Origin: JANPPS01 sp965246925
GTDB lineage: Bacteria > Pseudomonadota > Alphaproteobacteria > Acetobacterales > Acetobacteraceae
Assembly (NCBI GenBank): GCA_965246925.1
Contig: OZ251994.1
Coordinates: forward strand, 868,001 to 932,000
Direction: 5' to 3'
Length of the DNA: 64,000 nt
The notes under the pieces are model-generated. The model did not search any database and had not been told where the DNA came from. It worked only from the letters and a program-made list of their open reading frames with translations. The translations under genes and the position numbers were made by a program. Shown piece after piece: positions 1 through 8,273 of the stretch. Positions within the stretch are counted from its first letter, which is position 1; each line of letters starts with the position of its first letter.

Positions 1-1561
1 TGTGGTAATACAGCAGCTTGGGCGCCGGTGACGCCAGCACCTGCGCCAGCGCGTCATGACCCATGGAGTGATGCACGATCAGCACGTGATGCGCCTGCAT
101 CGGCAGCTCATCGAGCGTCCGCAGCTCATCCGCGAGGGCCGGGTCGCGGATGTGCACGAAAATGTCGCTGCGGTAGCCAAGCTGCCGGAGCTGAGTCCGG
201 ATCAGCAGCATGCTATTCGTGACCGCATCCCCGGTGGCCGAGCCGGAGTGGAACTGATGGACCGCGATCCGTCTGGGGTGCACGGCGGCGAGTGGCGGCT
301 CGCGCGGACTAGCGGCCGGCAGGGCTTGCAATACGGCCGGGCCCGCTTCTTCGGTTCTTCTGAACGGCACGACCGGCGGCGGCGGCTCGGGTGCGGCGGG
401 CACCGTGAGCCGCCTGCCCGGACGCAGGCGGGACATGACGGCGCGGAGCGGCCAGGTGAGGCGCCAGGACGTACTGTGGTGCGTCGCCTGCAGCCAGGCG
501 CGCATGGCCGCCGCGTCGCTAGCCGCCGCCCGGGCCGCGGTATCGAGCGCGCCGATCTGTGCCTCCGCGGCTTCGGCACGCTGCAGCGCCTCTGCCGCCT
601 TCGTGTCGCACGCCCGGCCCCACGCATCTGCCTCGATCCGCTTGCGGTTTGCCTCGTCCCGGTTCTGTTCGGCGACGATGCGGCGGACCCGGTCGTCGGT
701 CGAGGCGCGGGCGGTCTCGATCGCGCGGGCATACGCGGCCTCGGCACTGCGTTCCGCCACCCGCGCCCGCTCCGCCGCGTAGGCCGCCTGCCGCTCCTGC
801 TGCGCGGCCCGCCGGGCCCAGGCTGCGTCGGACACGCGAACGTAGTTGTCGAGTACGTTGACGGGCGTCTGGAAGTGCCGGCCCAGCGCGTCCCACCACT
901 CATCGGCGACATAGAAACGGTTCAGCCCGTCGAAGATGCCGAACCGGTAGCCAGCGTCCAGTACGATCGGCTCCCACTCATGATGGCCGGGGGTGGCCGA
1001 GAGCGGCAGGGTGGCCTCTATGAGGATGACGCGGGGGCGGAAGGCCTGGAAATCGCAGCCTTCGAGCGCCGCGCGCTCGGCGCCCTCCACATCGATTTTT
1101 AAGAACTGAATGTCGTCCCGCCCATGCTCCGCCAGGATGGAGCGGAGCGGGCGGACCGGCACCGTCTCGGTCCGCGGCGCAAACCCGTGCATGGACAGCA
1201 TGGACGCGTTGGCCTGATCGGTCGTGGACAGCCCGCTATCGTCCACCACGTGTAGCGCCGCTGTGCCTTCTACCGCACCGGCGGCCACGGCCAGGGTCAC
1301 GTCGCGCGGACGGGCCCGGGCGATGGCGGCGGCCAGGCGGGGTGCGGCTTCGATATTGATGCCATGCCAGCCCCGGTCATAGAACGCGCGGGTGACCGAG
1401 TCCTCGTCGGCAAAAGCCGCTCCTACATCGACGTAGAAGCCGCGCTCGATGTCCTGGAAGCACCGCCATAGAATAACGTCTTCGCTATTCTGCGCGTAGG
1501 AGACGAACGGCATCGCGATGCCGATTGAGGGGGCGTCGCCGTCGTGATGGGAATCAGGCAT
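1..1561 (-). CDS. FkbM methyltransferase / coiled-coil / glycosyltransferase-like protein (partial, runs off left edge)
   Basis: An open frame of 520 codons without a stop runs from an ATG at 1561 to the left edge, so the C-terminus is missing. Residues about 17-230 form an FkbM-type SAM methyltransferase: a DVGAAF SAM loop, an FLKIDVEGAE motif and a following acidic IEATLP segment. Residues about 260-370 are Ala/Glu/Arg-rich and predicted coiled coil. The last 80 visible residues (HQFHSGSATGDAV and a following HHSMG motif) resemble the start of a GT4/GT-B glycosyltransferase. The gene starts 24 bp after the gspC-like gene in the same direction. Family knowledge links FkbM fusions to O-methylation of surface glycans; the acceptor is unknown. 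The internal ATG at codon 17 is an alternative start. Confidence 0.8.
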   Translation of the reverse strand, partial: MPDSHHDGDAPSIGIAMPFVSYAQNSEDVILWRCFQDIERGFYVDVGAAFADEDSVTRAFYDRGWHGINIEAAPRLAAAIARARPRDVTLAVAAGAVEGTAALHVVDDSGLSTTDQANASMLSMHGFAPRTETVPVRPLRSILAEHGRDDIQFLKIDVEGAERAALEGCDFQAFRPRVILIEATLPLSATPGHHEWEPIVLDAGYRFGIFDGLNRFYVADEWWDALGRHFQTPVNVLDNYVRVSDAAWARRAAQQERQAAYAAERARVAERSAEAAYARAIETARASTDDRVRRIVAEQNRDEANRKRIEADAWGRACDTKAAEALQRAEAAEAQIGALDTAARAAASDAAAMRAWLQATHHSTSWRLTWPLRAVMSRLRPGRRLTVPAAPEPPPPVVPFRRTEEAGPAVLQALPAASPREPPLAAVHPRRIAVHQFHSGSATGDAVTNSMLLIRTQLRQLGYRSDIFVHIRDPALADELRTLDELPMQAHHVLIVHHSMGHDALAQVLASPAPKLLYYH

Positions 1562-1585
1562 CGGCGCGCCTGCGCATTCGCACCC

Positions 1586-2311
1586 TCACCGGAGACCGCC
1601 CCGCGCGGGCGATGCCTGATTGCGCAAGATGTCGAGGCCGGACGGCGCCCGGAGGCTACGAAACTGCATGGCTCCTTGTGCCCCGTCCACCGGCGAAGGG
1701 AAAGTGCCGGGCACCGGGGGCGGATCGCCACCGGTGACCGGGTTGAGGCCTGGAAGCGTGAGGGCCGCCGGCGTGCCCGGCGCGGCCGGAACGCCCGGCG
1801 CAAAGAGGCCTGTTCCTTGTTCGCCCGGGCGGGGCCTGGTGGTGTCAAAAGCCGGGCGGATGATCTGCGGACCACCCGGCCCGATGAGCGTGACCTGGCC
1901 AGGCTCGATCCGCTGGACCGCGAAGTGTCCGAGGATGCCGCCCTCACGCACCACCAGCGGATGCACCGGGTCGGCAAAGATGGCACTGCGTCCGGCCGCC
2001 GTAATCAGTATGCCGGTCAGCCGCGGCGGTGGCGTCTCGGCCCCGGCCGCTGCCATGGGCGCCAGTGCGGGCGCGGGCGGGCGGCGGTCTGGGCTGAATG
2101 CCGGGCGGGCCAGCAACATGGCTGCCCACTCGGCCCCGTGATCCGCCGCCGGGGCCGGCGGAGCCGCGACGGCCGGGCCCGAAGGCGTCACCGCGGCAGG
2201 CAGCGGGACCGGCGGGATGCGGGATGCAGGCCGCAGCTCCCACGCTAGCACGCCCGTGAGGCCGAGCGCGGACGTGAACAGCATCGCTAGGACCGCGCGG
2301 CCCCCGTTCAT
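1586..2311 (-). CDS. Type II secretion inner-membrane protein, GspC/GspN-like
   Basis: A 241-residue protein with one N-terminal membrane segment (about residues 5-25), a Pro/Ala-rich periplasmic linker, then a small beta-rich domain around residues 95-150 (LTGILITAAG, VVREGGILG). That domain resembles the GspC homology region, which contacts the secretin in type II secretion. A Pro-rich tail follows. The ATG overlaps the gspM stop (ATGA), so translation is probably coupled. Whether it should be called GspC or GspN is uncertain because both share this layout; its place after gspE-F-L-M supports a T2SS role. Confidence 0.7.
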   Translation of the reverse strand: MNGGRAVLAMLFTSALGLTGVLAWELRPASRIPPVPLPAAVTPSGPAVAAPPAPAADHGAEWAAMLLARPAFSPDRRPPAPALAPMAAAGAETPPPRLTGILITAAGRSAIFADPVHPLVVREGGILGHFAVQRIEPGQVTLIGPGGPQIIRPAFDTTRPRPGEQGTGLFAPGVPAAPGTPAALTLPGLNPVTGGDPPPVPGTFPSPVDGAQGAMQFRSLRAPSGLDILRNQASPARGGLR

Positions 2312-2880
2312 CCCGCTTTTCCAGACCGGAAGGCGATGACGGTGAAGCTTGCCGACAGCACCTGCCCGGCGGTCGTATCGACCGAGTTCAGCGGCTGCAT
2401 TTGGACGTCGTCCACCAGGATGCGCGGGTTCGCTTCCTCCAATGATTTGAGCAAGCCCACCAGCGCCGGCCAGGATCCGTTCAGCACCAGCCGGAGGCTG
2501 ATGCGCCGGTAGTCCCCCGCCGGCTCGGACGGCAGGACTTCGGCGCTCGCCAGCGTCAGGTGTTCGCGGAGCGCCAGGGTCTCGGCCTGGCCCTGCAACG
2601 CGGCGGCGGCCACCGCATCGCTGCCGCCGTCCAGCAGCGACCGAGCCGGGCCCGGACGGCTGGCCTGGGCCTGTCCAGCCTGTTTCAGCGCATCGAGGCC
2701 CGCCGCTGCCGCGGCCATGCGCCGGGCCAGGGCCTGACGCTGTTCCAGCCGCTCCGCCGCGTCCGCGTGCCAGGCCAGCAGAGGCTGGGCGATGGCGGCC
2801 CAGCCTACGCCCAGCACCGCGACCAGCAATGCCACGGCCAGCAGACGCCCGCGCGGACCGGTGGGGAGCGTCGTGTCCAT
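2308..2880 (-). CDS. gspM: Type II secretion system protein M
   Basis: A 190-residue bitopic protein: short cytoplasmic tail, membrane helix at about residues 12-33, an Ala/Leu-rich helical stretch, then a C-terminal ferredoxin-like domain (about 100-185) typical of GspM/PilO-type pseudopilus platform proteins. GspM pairs with GspL in the inner membrane. It lies 5 bp after the GspL-like gene and overlaps the next gene by 4 bp, so the four genes form one unit. Sequence similarity within this family is low and the call rests partly on order. Confidence 0.75.
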   Translation of the reverse strand: MDTTLPTGPRGRLLAVALLVAVLGVGWAAIAQPLLAWHADAAERLEQRQALARRMAAAAAGLDALKQAGQAQASRPGPARSLLDGGSDAVAAAALQGQAETLALREHLTLASAEVLPSEPAGDYRRISLRLVLNGSWPALVGLLKSLEEANPRILVDDVQMQPLNSVDTTAGQVLSASFTVIAFRSGKAG

Positions 2881-2885
2881 CGAGG

Positions 2886-3878
2886 CTATGGCCCGAACTC
2901 GGTCCGGATGGAGAACACGTCCCCGCGCGCGCCCTCGACCCGGGTGACCGGGGCGGCGAAGGCGGCGCCGCGGAAGGACGGTTCAGCCGCCAGCAGCGGT
3001 ATAAGCCGTGCCGCAGAGCCGGAACGGCCCGAAAGGGACATCACGCGCTGACGAATGGTCAGCGTGGTGAGATAGGCATCATCGGGCAGCACGGCGGTGA
3101 GCGCGGCGGCCATCTCCATGACGTGCCCGACGCGCTCGGCCTCCGCCATCAATGGGTCCACCGCAGCGCTGGTGGCCAAGCGGCGGCGCAGTTCGGCGGC
3201 CTGCTCCACCGCCGGGCGCAAGCGGGTGATCTCGGCCTCGGTGGTGGCGAGCGCGCGCTGTTGCAGCACGAAGGGTGTGGCGGCGGTGGCGGCGGCCAGC
3301 AGCACGCAGGCCGCGGTGGCAAGTTGTATGGGACGGTGCAGGCTGGCCCGCGCGCGTCCAGCCTGGGCGGCGAGCGGAATGTTCCAGCTGCCGCCGCCAG
3401 CCCGGGGCGCCAGGACGGTGGTGGGGTCGAGGCCCATGGACCGCAACCGGCCGAGCGCCGGGCCAACCGCCATGCGGGGCAGCAGGGCCACGCGCACTTG
3501 TAGCTTGCCGGCGGCCTTGTCCCTGGACTCGATCCGGTAGGCCGACGCCACTTCGGCCAAAGCGAACGGGGAGATGCGGTCGATCTCGAACGCCACCACC
3601 CGCGGTAGCTCCGGCTCGGCCGCGATGGGCAGCGTGACCGGGCGCTCCAGCACGACGCCGTCCGGGACGCGAAGTGCGACGGGCCTGGGCCGGCCTCCCC
3701 GCGCGGGCGCCCGGGTGGGCAGCTCGGAGCGTCCCCGGCGGAGCCATAGCTGGATTTCGCCGCTGGGGACCGCGTCCGCGATCAGCGCGGGGCCGCGATC
3801 CTCCCGCTGGCGCAAGCGTTCCGGCAAGAGGCCGGCGAGCTGTGACCCCCACCATGAAAAGAACCCGCCGAACACCAT
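2886..3878 (-). CDS. gspL: Type II secretion platform protein GspL (PilN-domain)
   Basis: A 330-residue protein. Residues about 90-150 hold a reduced actin-like cytoplasmic part (ALRVPDGVVLERPVTLP, FEIDRISPFAL), which in GspL recruits the GspE ATPase. A membrane helix lies at about 185-205 (ATAACVLLAAATAATPFVL), followed by a coiled-coil and PilN-like periplasmic domain to the end. It is shorter than classical GspL (about 400 residues), as is common in alphaproteobacteria. It is flanked by gspF (82 bp upstream) and gspM (5 bp downstream). Confidence 0.75.
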   Translation of the reverse strand: MVFGGFFSWWGSQLAGLLPERLRQREDRGPALIADAVPSGEIQLWLRRGRSELPTRAPARGGRPRPVALRVPDGVVLERPVTLPIAAEPELPRVVAFEIDRISPFALAEVASAYRIESRDKAAGKLQVRVALLPRMAVGPALGRLRSMGLDPTTVLAPRAGGGSWNIPLAAQAGRARASLHRPIQLATAACVLLAAATAATPFVLQQRALATTEAEITRLRPAVEQAAELRRRLATSAAVDPLMAEAERVGHVMEMAAALTAVLPDDAYLTTLTIRQRVMSLSGRSGSAARLIPLLAAEPSFRGAAFAAPVTRVEGARGDVFSIRTEFGP

Positions 3879-3960
3879 TGGAACCGATCACCCCTGCTAT
3901 CGGAACGTCTCATAGCGAAATCCGGATGCACGGTCACGCCGGGCCGCGGGACGGTGCGTG

Positions 3961-5187
3961 TCAGCTCGCCAGATCGTTAAGGCTCAGCATGGCGAGCAGC
4001 AGGGAGGTGACGATCCCGGCGATCAGCGCGCCCATCACCACCGTGACACCGGGCACCAGCAGCGCCACCATCCGCTGCAGGCCGATGCGCGAGGCCTCCT
4101 CATGGATGTCGGCCGCGCGGAGCGCCATGGGGCCGAGCTGGGCGGTCTCGTGGCCCAAACGCAGCAAGGTCGGCAGCGTCAGTGGGAACAGGGCCGAGTC
4201 CCGGATGGGCGCCGACAGATCGCCACCGCCCCGCGCGGCCTCGATCGCGGAATCCACCACGGCGGCGGCTGCGGTGTTGCCCAGCGTATCCCGCGCCACG
4301 TCTAGCGCGGGCACGAGCGGCACGCCATTGGTCAGCAAGGTGCCGAACGTGCGGGCGAACCGCGCGGCCAGCACCTCCCGCAGCAGGCCGCCCGCGACCG
4401 GCAGGCGCAGCAACAGGCGGTCCGCCCGCAACTGGACTGCCGGGCGGCGCAGCGCTTGACGCAGCGCCACGGCGGTCAGCAGCGCGGCCAGTAGCCCGGC
4501 CGGTCCATACGCCGTCAGCGCCGCACCCGCATCGATCACGAACTGGGTCGAGGCTGGTAATGCTGCGCCGTTCTGCTCGAACAACGGCACGAATTGCGGC
4601 AGCACCGTCGTCAGCAGCATCACCACGGAGGCGGCCGACGCCACGATCAAGATGCCGGGATATATCAAGGCCGAGCGCAGATTGGCCTGCATCGACCGCT
4701 GCCGGTCCAGCAAGCCCGCCAGCCGGTCCAGCGTCGCGGCCAGCCGCCCGCTGGCCTCCCCGGCGCGCACCATCCCGATCAGGACGGGCGGAAAGCTCGC
4801 AGGCTCCGCTCCCAGCGCCGCCGTCAGAGTCTTGCCGTCGCGCACCGCAGCGCGGATCCGCCCGACCGTCGCCGTGACCCGGCGCCCGGGCGATAGCTCC
4901 GCCTGGAAACGCAGCGCCCGGTCGAGGTCGAGGCCTGCGCCCAGCATGACCGCAAGGCCCCGCACGAACTGCGCCACCTCGGCACCACGCAGCCGGCCGC
5001 TACCGCCGATGCTGGTGTTCAGCAGCCTCGACAACCCGCCTGCCTCGGCGCCGGCCGGCTCGGCGCGCATCGGCGTGCTGCCCTGAAGCTGTAACGCACG
5101 GGCTACGGAGATTTCGTCGGCGGCCTCCATCTCGCCCTGCTCGATCTCGCCCGAGGGGCCGACGGCTGTGAAGCTGAAGCGCGGCAT
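3961..5187 (-). CDS. gspF: Type II secretion inner-membrane platform protein F
   Basis: A 408-residue GspF/PilC protein. The N-terminus MPRFSFTAVGPSGEIEQGEM is the usual family opening. Two tandem GspF domains follow, each ending in hydrophobic segments (around residues 170-230 and 370-405), giving about three membrane helices. It couples ATP hydrolysis by GspE to pseudopilus assembly. The ATG at 5187 overlaps the gspE stop (ATGA). The frame is open further upstream, but that part is the antisense-like continuation inside gspE and does not resemble the family, so the start at 5187 is preferred. Confidence 0.9.
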   Translation of the reverse strand: MPRFSFTAVGPSGEIEQGEMEAADEISVARALQLQGSTPMRAEPAGAEAGGLSRLLNTSIGGSGRLRGAEVAQFVRGLAVMLGAGLDLDRALRFQAELSPGRRVTATVGRIRAAVRDGKTLTAALGAEPASFPPVLIGMVRAGEASGRLAATLDRLAGLLDRQRSMQANLRSALIYPGILIVASAASVVMLLTTVLPQFVPLFEQNGAALPASTQFVIDAGAALTAYGPAGLLAALLTAVALRQALRRPAVQLRADRLLLRLPVAGGLLREVLAARFARTFGTLLTNGVPLVPALDVARDTLGNTAAAAVVDSAIEAARGGGDLSAPIRDSALFPLTLPTLLRLGHETAQLGPMALRAADIHEEASRIGLQRMVALLVPGVTVVMGALIAGIVTSLLLAMLSLNDLAS

Positions 5188-6902
5188 CAGAGCTCCGCCC
5201 GGATGCTGCGGACGACGTCTTCGATCGTGGTGAGGCCGGCGAGCGCCGCATCCAGCCCGGCGTCGAAGAGCGGGACCATGCCGCCCGCCACCGCCTCCCG
5301 CTCGATCTCGGTGTGCTCGGCGCGGGCGAAGATCAGGCGCTCGATCGCGGCGGTCGGCTGCAGGAACTCGGCGATGGCGAGGCGCCCGCGGTAGCCGGTG
5401 TTGCGGCATTTGGCACAGCCGGCGGCGTGCCATAGCGTGATGGGCCGGGCGGCGCGCGCCTCCAGCCCGAAACGCTCCACCAACTCGGGCGGTGCATCCG
5501 TGGGACGGCGGCAATGCACACAGAGCCGCCGCACCAGACGCTGCGCCAGCACCCCGCGCAGGACCGCCGTCATAAGGTAGTCTTCCAGCCCCATGTCGCG
5601 CAGCCGGGTTATGGTCGCGGCCGCCGAGTTCGTGTGCACCGTGGACAGCACCAGATGTCCGGTGAGCGCGGCCTGCACCGCGATCTGCGCGGTATCCTGG
5701 TCGCGGATCTCCCCTACCATGATCACGTCCGGATTGTGCCGGAGGTTCGAGCGCAGCAGGCTCGCGAAGGTGAGGTCGATTTGCGGCTTTACCTGGCTTT
5801 GCACGATGCCGTCGATCTCGTACTCGATCGGATCCTCGATCGTCACGACCTTCCGCTCGACCGTGTTCAGGGAGGTAAGGCCGGTATAGAGCGTCGTGGT
5901 CTTGCCACTGCCGGTCGGCCCGCTGACGAGCACGATGCCGTTCGGCAGCTGCAGCGCGGCCTCGAACCGGCTGACGACGCCGGGGGTGAGGCCGAGCGCG
6001 CTCCAGTCGAACGAGACGGCGCTGCGGTCCAGCACGCGCAGCACGACGGTTTCGCCATGCAGGGAGGGAATGGTCGCGACGCGGAAATCGATCTCCTGGC
6101 CGCGCACCGCCATCTGGATGCGCCCGTCTTGCGGTAATTGCCGCTGTGCAATGTCGAGCCGGGCCATGATCTTGATGCGGGAGACGATGGCCGATGAGAG
6201 CGCGGCCGGGGGGCTGTCGGCCTCCACCAGCACGCCGTCGTTGCGGTAGCGGATGCGAAGCCGCGTCTCGAACGGCTCGATGTGGATGTCGGACGCTTGG
6301 GTCTCGACCGCCCGGGCGATGATTTGGTTCACGAGGCGGATGACCGGTGCTTCGCTGGCTAGATCGCGCAGCCGCTCCGCGTCATCCTCGAGCGGCGCGG
6401 CGCCGGCCTCGGCTGCGGGACCGCCGGGCTGCTCCGGATATAGCCGGCCGAAGGCGGTATCCATCTCGAGCGGCACGGCGGCGGCGAGCGTGACCGGCAG
6501 GCCGGTGGCGGCCGAGATCGCGGCACGGACGTATTGGTCCAGCGGATCTGCGGCGGCCACGCGCAGTTCAGCGCCGGACGCACCCGTCTCGACGGCCAGC
6601 GGCAGCACGCGGGCATTATGCAAGAAGCGGCGGGACAGACGCTCCGGCAAGACGGGCGCCGCGGGATAGTCGGCGGGCACGGCCACCTGGATGCCGAGCA
6701 GGCTGGCGAAGGCATGCGCGAGGTCCCGCTCGTTGACCAGGCCGAGCTGCCCCAGCACGGCGTCCACCCGCTTGCCCGACCCTTCCGCGACCCGGCGCGC
6801 CCGCTCCAGCGCCCTCGCGTCACACAGATTGCGGTCGAGCAGGAGACGAAGCAAGTCCTCGGCCCGGTCATCATGCCCAGCGGCGGGAACAGGGCGGAGC
6901 AT
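5187..6902 (-). CDS. gspE: Type II secretion ATPase E
   Basis: A 571-residue secretion ATPase. An N-terminal MshEN-type domain (residues about 15-150) is followed by the ATPase core: Walker A GPTGSGKTTT near residue 330, an Asp box and Walker B (HNPDVIMVGEIRD), a His box (LTGHLVLSTVHTN), and a zinc-binding CxxC pair (CVHC, then CAKC). It powers the pseudopilus at the cytoplasmic face. I chose the ATG at 6902 because GGAGG lies 7 bases upstream; a longer frame to 7046 has no such signal. It is the first gene of the minus-strand operon. Confidence 0.93.
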   Translation of the reverse strand: MLRPVPAAGHDDRAEDLLRLLLDRNLCDARALERARRVAEGSGKRVDAVLGQLGLVNERDLAHAFASLLGIQVAVPADYPAAPVLPERLSRRFLHNARVLPLAVETGASGAELRVAAADPLDQYVRAAISAATGLPVTLAAAVPLEMDTAFGRLYPEQPGGPAAEAGAAPLEDDAERLRDLASEAPVIRLVNQIIARAVETQASDIHIEPFETRLRIRYRNDGVLVEADSPPAALSSAIVSRIKIMARLDIAQRQLPQDGRIQMAVRGQEIDFRVATIPSLHGETVVLRVLDRSAVSFDWSALGLTPGVVSRFEAALQLPNGIVLVSGPTGSGKTTTLYTGLTSLNTVERKVVTIEDPIEYEIDGIVQSQVKPQIDLTFASLLRSNLRHNPDVIMVGEIRDQDTAQIAVQAALTGHLVLSTVHTNSAAATITRLRDMGLEDYLMTAVLRGVLAQRLVRRLCVHCRRPTDAPPELVERFGLEARAARPITLWHAAGCAKCRNTGYRGRLAIAEFLQPTAAIERLIFARAEHTEIEREAVAGGMVPLFDAGLDAALAGLTTIEDVVRSIRAEL

Positions 6903-7028
6903 GGTCGAACCTCCGGACGCCGGCCCATGGCGGGCCGCTGCACGAGATAGGCGGCACGTGCGGCGGCGGCAAGCGCGGTCGATCATTCCTGAAGTCAACA
7001 CCCGCCGCGTTTCATTCATAGGGAGTAG

Positions 7029-7087
7029 AGAACGCCAAGGCGCCATGACGCCTTATCCCTTGCGAAGGCTTGATACCTTGGCGTTCT
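7029..7087. repeat. Intergenic inverted repeat between gspE and the FkbM gene
   Basis: A perfect 12-bp inverted repeat (AGAACGCCAAGG at 7029-7040, CCTTGGCGTTCT at 7076-7087) with a 35-base loop. A second near-copy of the right arm (GGCGCCTTTGCGTT, about 7090-7103) matches the complement of 7031-7044 at 13 of 14 bases, so the left arm can pair with either. It lies in the 275-bp gap between divergent genes. It may be a repetitive extragenic palindrome; no function is shown. Confidence 0.6.
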
Positions 7088-7177
7088 TTGGCGCCTTTGC
7101 GTTTCCTCGTCGGCCCAAAACAAGGGATCAGGCATTCGCCGGTTGGTCATCGTGCCGGACTAGGGCAAAACGTGAGA

Positions 7178-8188
7178 ATGAGGGTGGATGGCAAAGGACC
7201 CGGCGGAGTGACGACACAAGCAGACTTCGACGATCATGCGACGCCTGGCGACATCCGCGCCTGCTTTCGCCTTTTGCTGGGCCGCGATCCTAATCCGGAG
7301 GAGTGGCCCGGTCACTCCGCCCGGGCCGGAGAAAGGCTGGCGTTGGTGGTGGCGAGCTATCTGGACAGCCTGGAATTTGCCCGGCGGCGGCTCATGTCGT
7401 CATCCGGGGCGGCCGCGCCGCAGATGACCGAGGCCCATGGCTTCAAGATCCTGGCCGATCCGGAGGACCTGGCGGTCGGCCGGGCGGTGCTGGCCGGAAG
7501 CTATGAGCCGGAGGTCGCGGCGGCGTTCCGCACGCTGCTGCGGCCGGGCATGGGCGTGATCGACATCGGCGCCAACATTGGCTTTTTCACCATGCTCGCG
7601 GCAAGCATCGTGGGTTCCTCCGGGTCGGTCCTAGCGCTGGAGCCGAACCCGCGCAACGCGCGGCTGGCAGAGGCGAGCCGGCAGCTCAACGGCTATGCCC
7701 AGGTCACGGTGATGCAGGCGGCCGCCGGGCGGGTGGCGGGCATGCTCACGATCAATACGTCCTTCTCCAACGGCACCACGTCGGCGATCGACCCGGATGC
7801 GCTGCTGGCTGCGGAGACGGTTGCATGCCTGCCGGTGGACGCCATCGCCTGGGACGGGCCGCGCATCCACCTGATCAAGATCGACGTGGAAGGGGCGGAG
7901 TACAATGCGCTGCTGGGCTGCCGCGCGCTGATCCGGAGGGACCGGCCGGCGCTTATCATGGAGTTCGGACCCGGGCAGCTACCGGGCATCTCGGGCATAA
8001 CAGGCGAGGCGCTGCTGCAGTGGATCATCGCCCAAGGGTATGGCCTGGCGGTGATCGAGCCATCGGGGCCGCCGACGGAGGCCGGGGGGGATTGGCATGC
8101 GGTGATGCGGGCCTATACGGCGCGGGGCACCGACCACATCGACCTGATTGCGATGCCCTTGGCCAGGACCCGGCCTTACCGCCAGTGA
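7178..8188 (+). CDS. FkbM-family methyltransferase with N-terminal DUF4214-like segment
   Basis: A 336-residue protein. Residues about 20-65 (ACFRLLLGRDPNPEEW, then a SYLDSLEFARRR segment) resemble the short DUF4214 module seen in glycan-related enzymes. The FkbM domain follows at about 110-300, with the SAM loop VIDIGANIGFFTMLA, the LEPNPRN acidic turn and IKIDVEGAEY. Such enzymes methylate hydroxyl groups of sugars or polyketides. The ATG at 7178 was chosen over an upstream one at 7070 because the upstream part is low-complexity and overlaps the inverted repeat; a GTG at 7208 is also possible. It stands alone, between the T2SS operon and the benzoate cluster. Confidence 0.8.
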   Translation: MRVDGKGPGGVTTQADFDDHATPGDIRACFRLLLGRDPNPEEWPGHSARAGERLALVVASYLDSLEFARRRLMSSSGAAAPQMTEAHGFKILADPEDLAVGRAVLAGSYEPEVAAAFRTLLRPGMGVIDIGANIGFFTMLAASIVGSSGSVLALEPNPRNARLAEASRQLNGYAQVTVMQAAAGRVAGMLTINTSFSNGTTSAIDPDALLAAETVACLPVDAIAWDGPRIHLIKIDVEGAEYNALLGCRALIRRDRPALIMEFGPGQLPGISGITGEALLQWIIAQGYGLAVIEPSGPPTEAGGDWHAVMRAYTARGTDHIDLIAMPLARTRPYRQ

Positions 8189-8208
8189 CCGTACGCTTGT
8201 TGTTGGCG

Positions 8209-8224
8209 ACGATAAACTTATCGT
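8209..8224. promoter_or_regulatory. Palindromic operator candidate upstream of the LIV-ben-cat unit
   Basis: The 16-bp sequence ACGATAA-AC-TTATCGT is a perfect 7-bp inverted repeat around a 2-bp centre, 50 bp before the ATG of the binding-protein gene. Symmetry and position fit a dimeric regulator site. The Crp/Fnr protein encoded at the far end of the cluster is the obvious candidate, but this is inference and the site does not match the classic FNR box. Confidence 0.45.
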
Positions 8225-8273
8225 GCAAGCTGTTTGCATCAACAAAGGCCCGATCCGGCCAATAGGAAACGCC

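Noticed and set aside
202..912. Minus- and plus-strand frames of 126-348 codons in the first kilobase
   Set aside because: They are shadows of the FkbM fusion frame, which runs open through the left edge and so is not seen as a complete frame.
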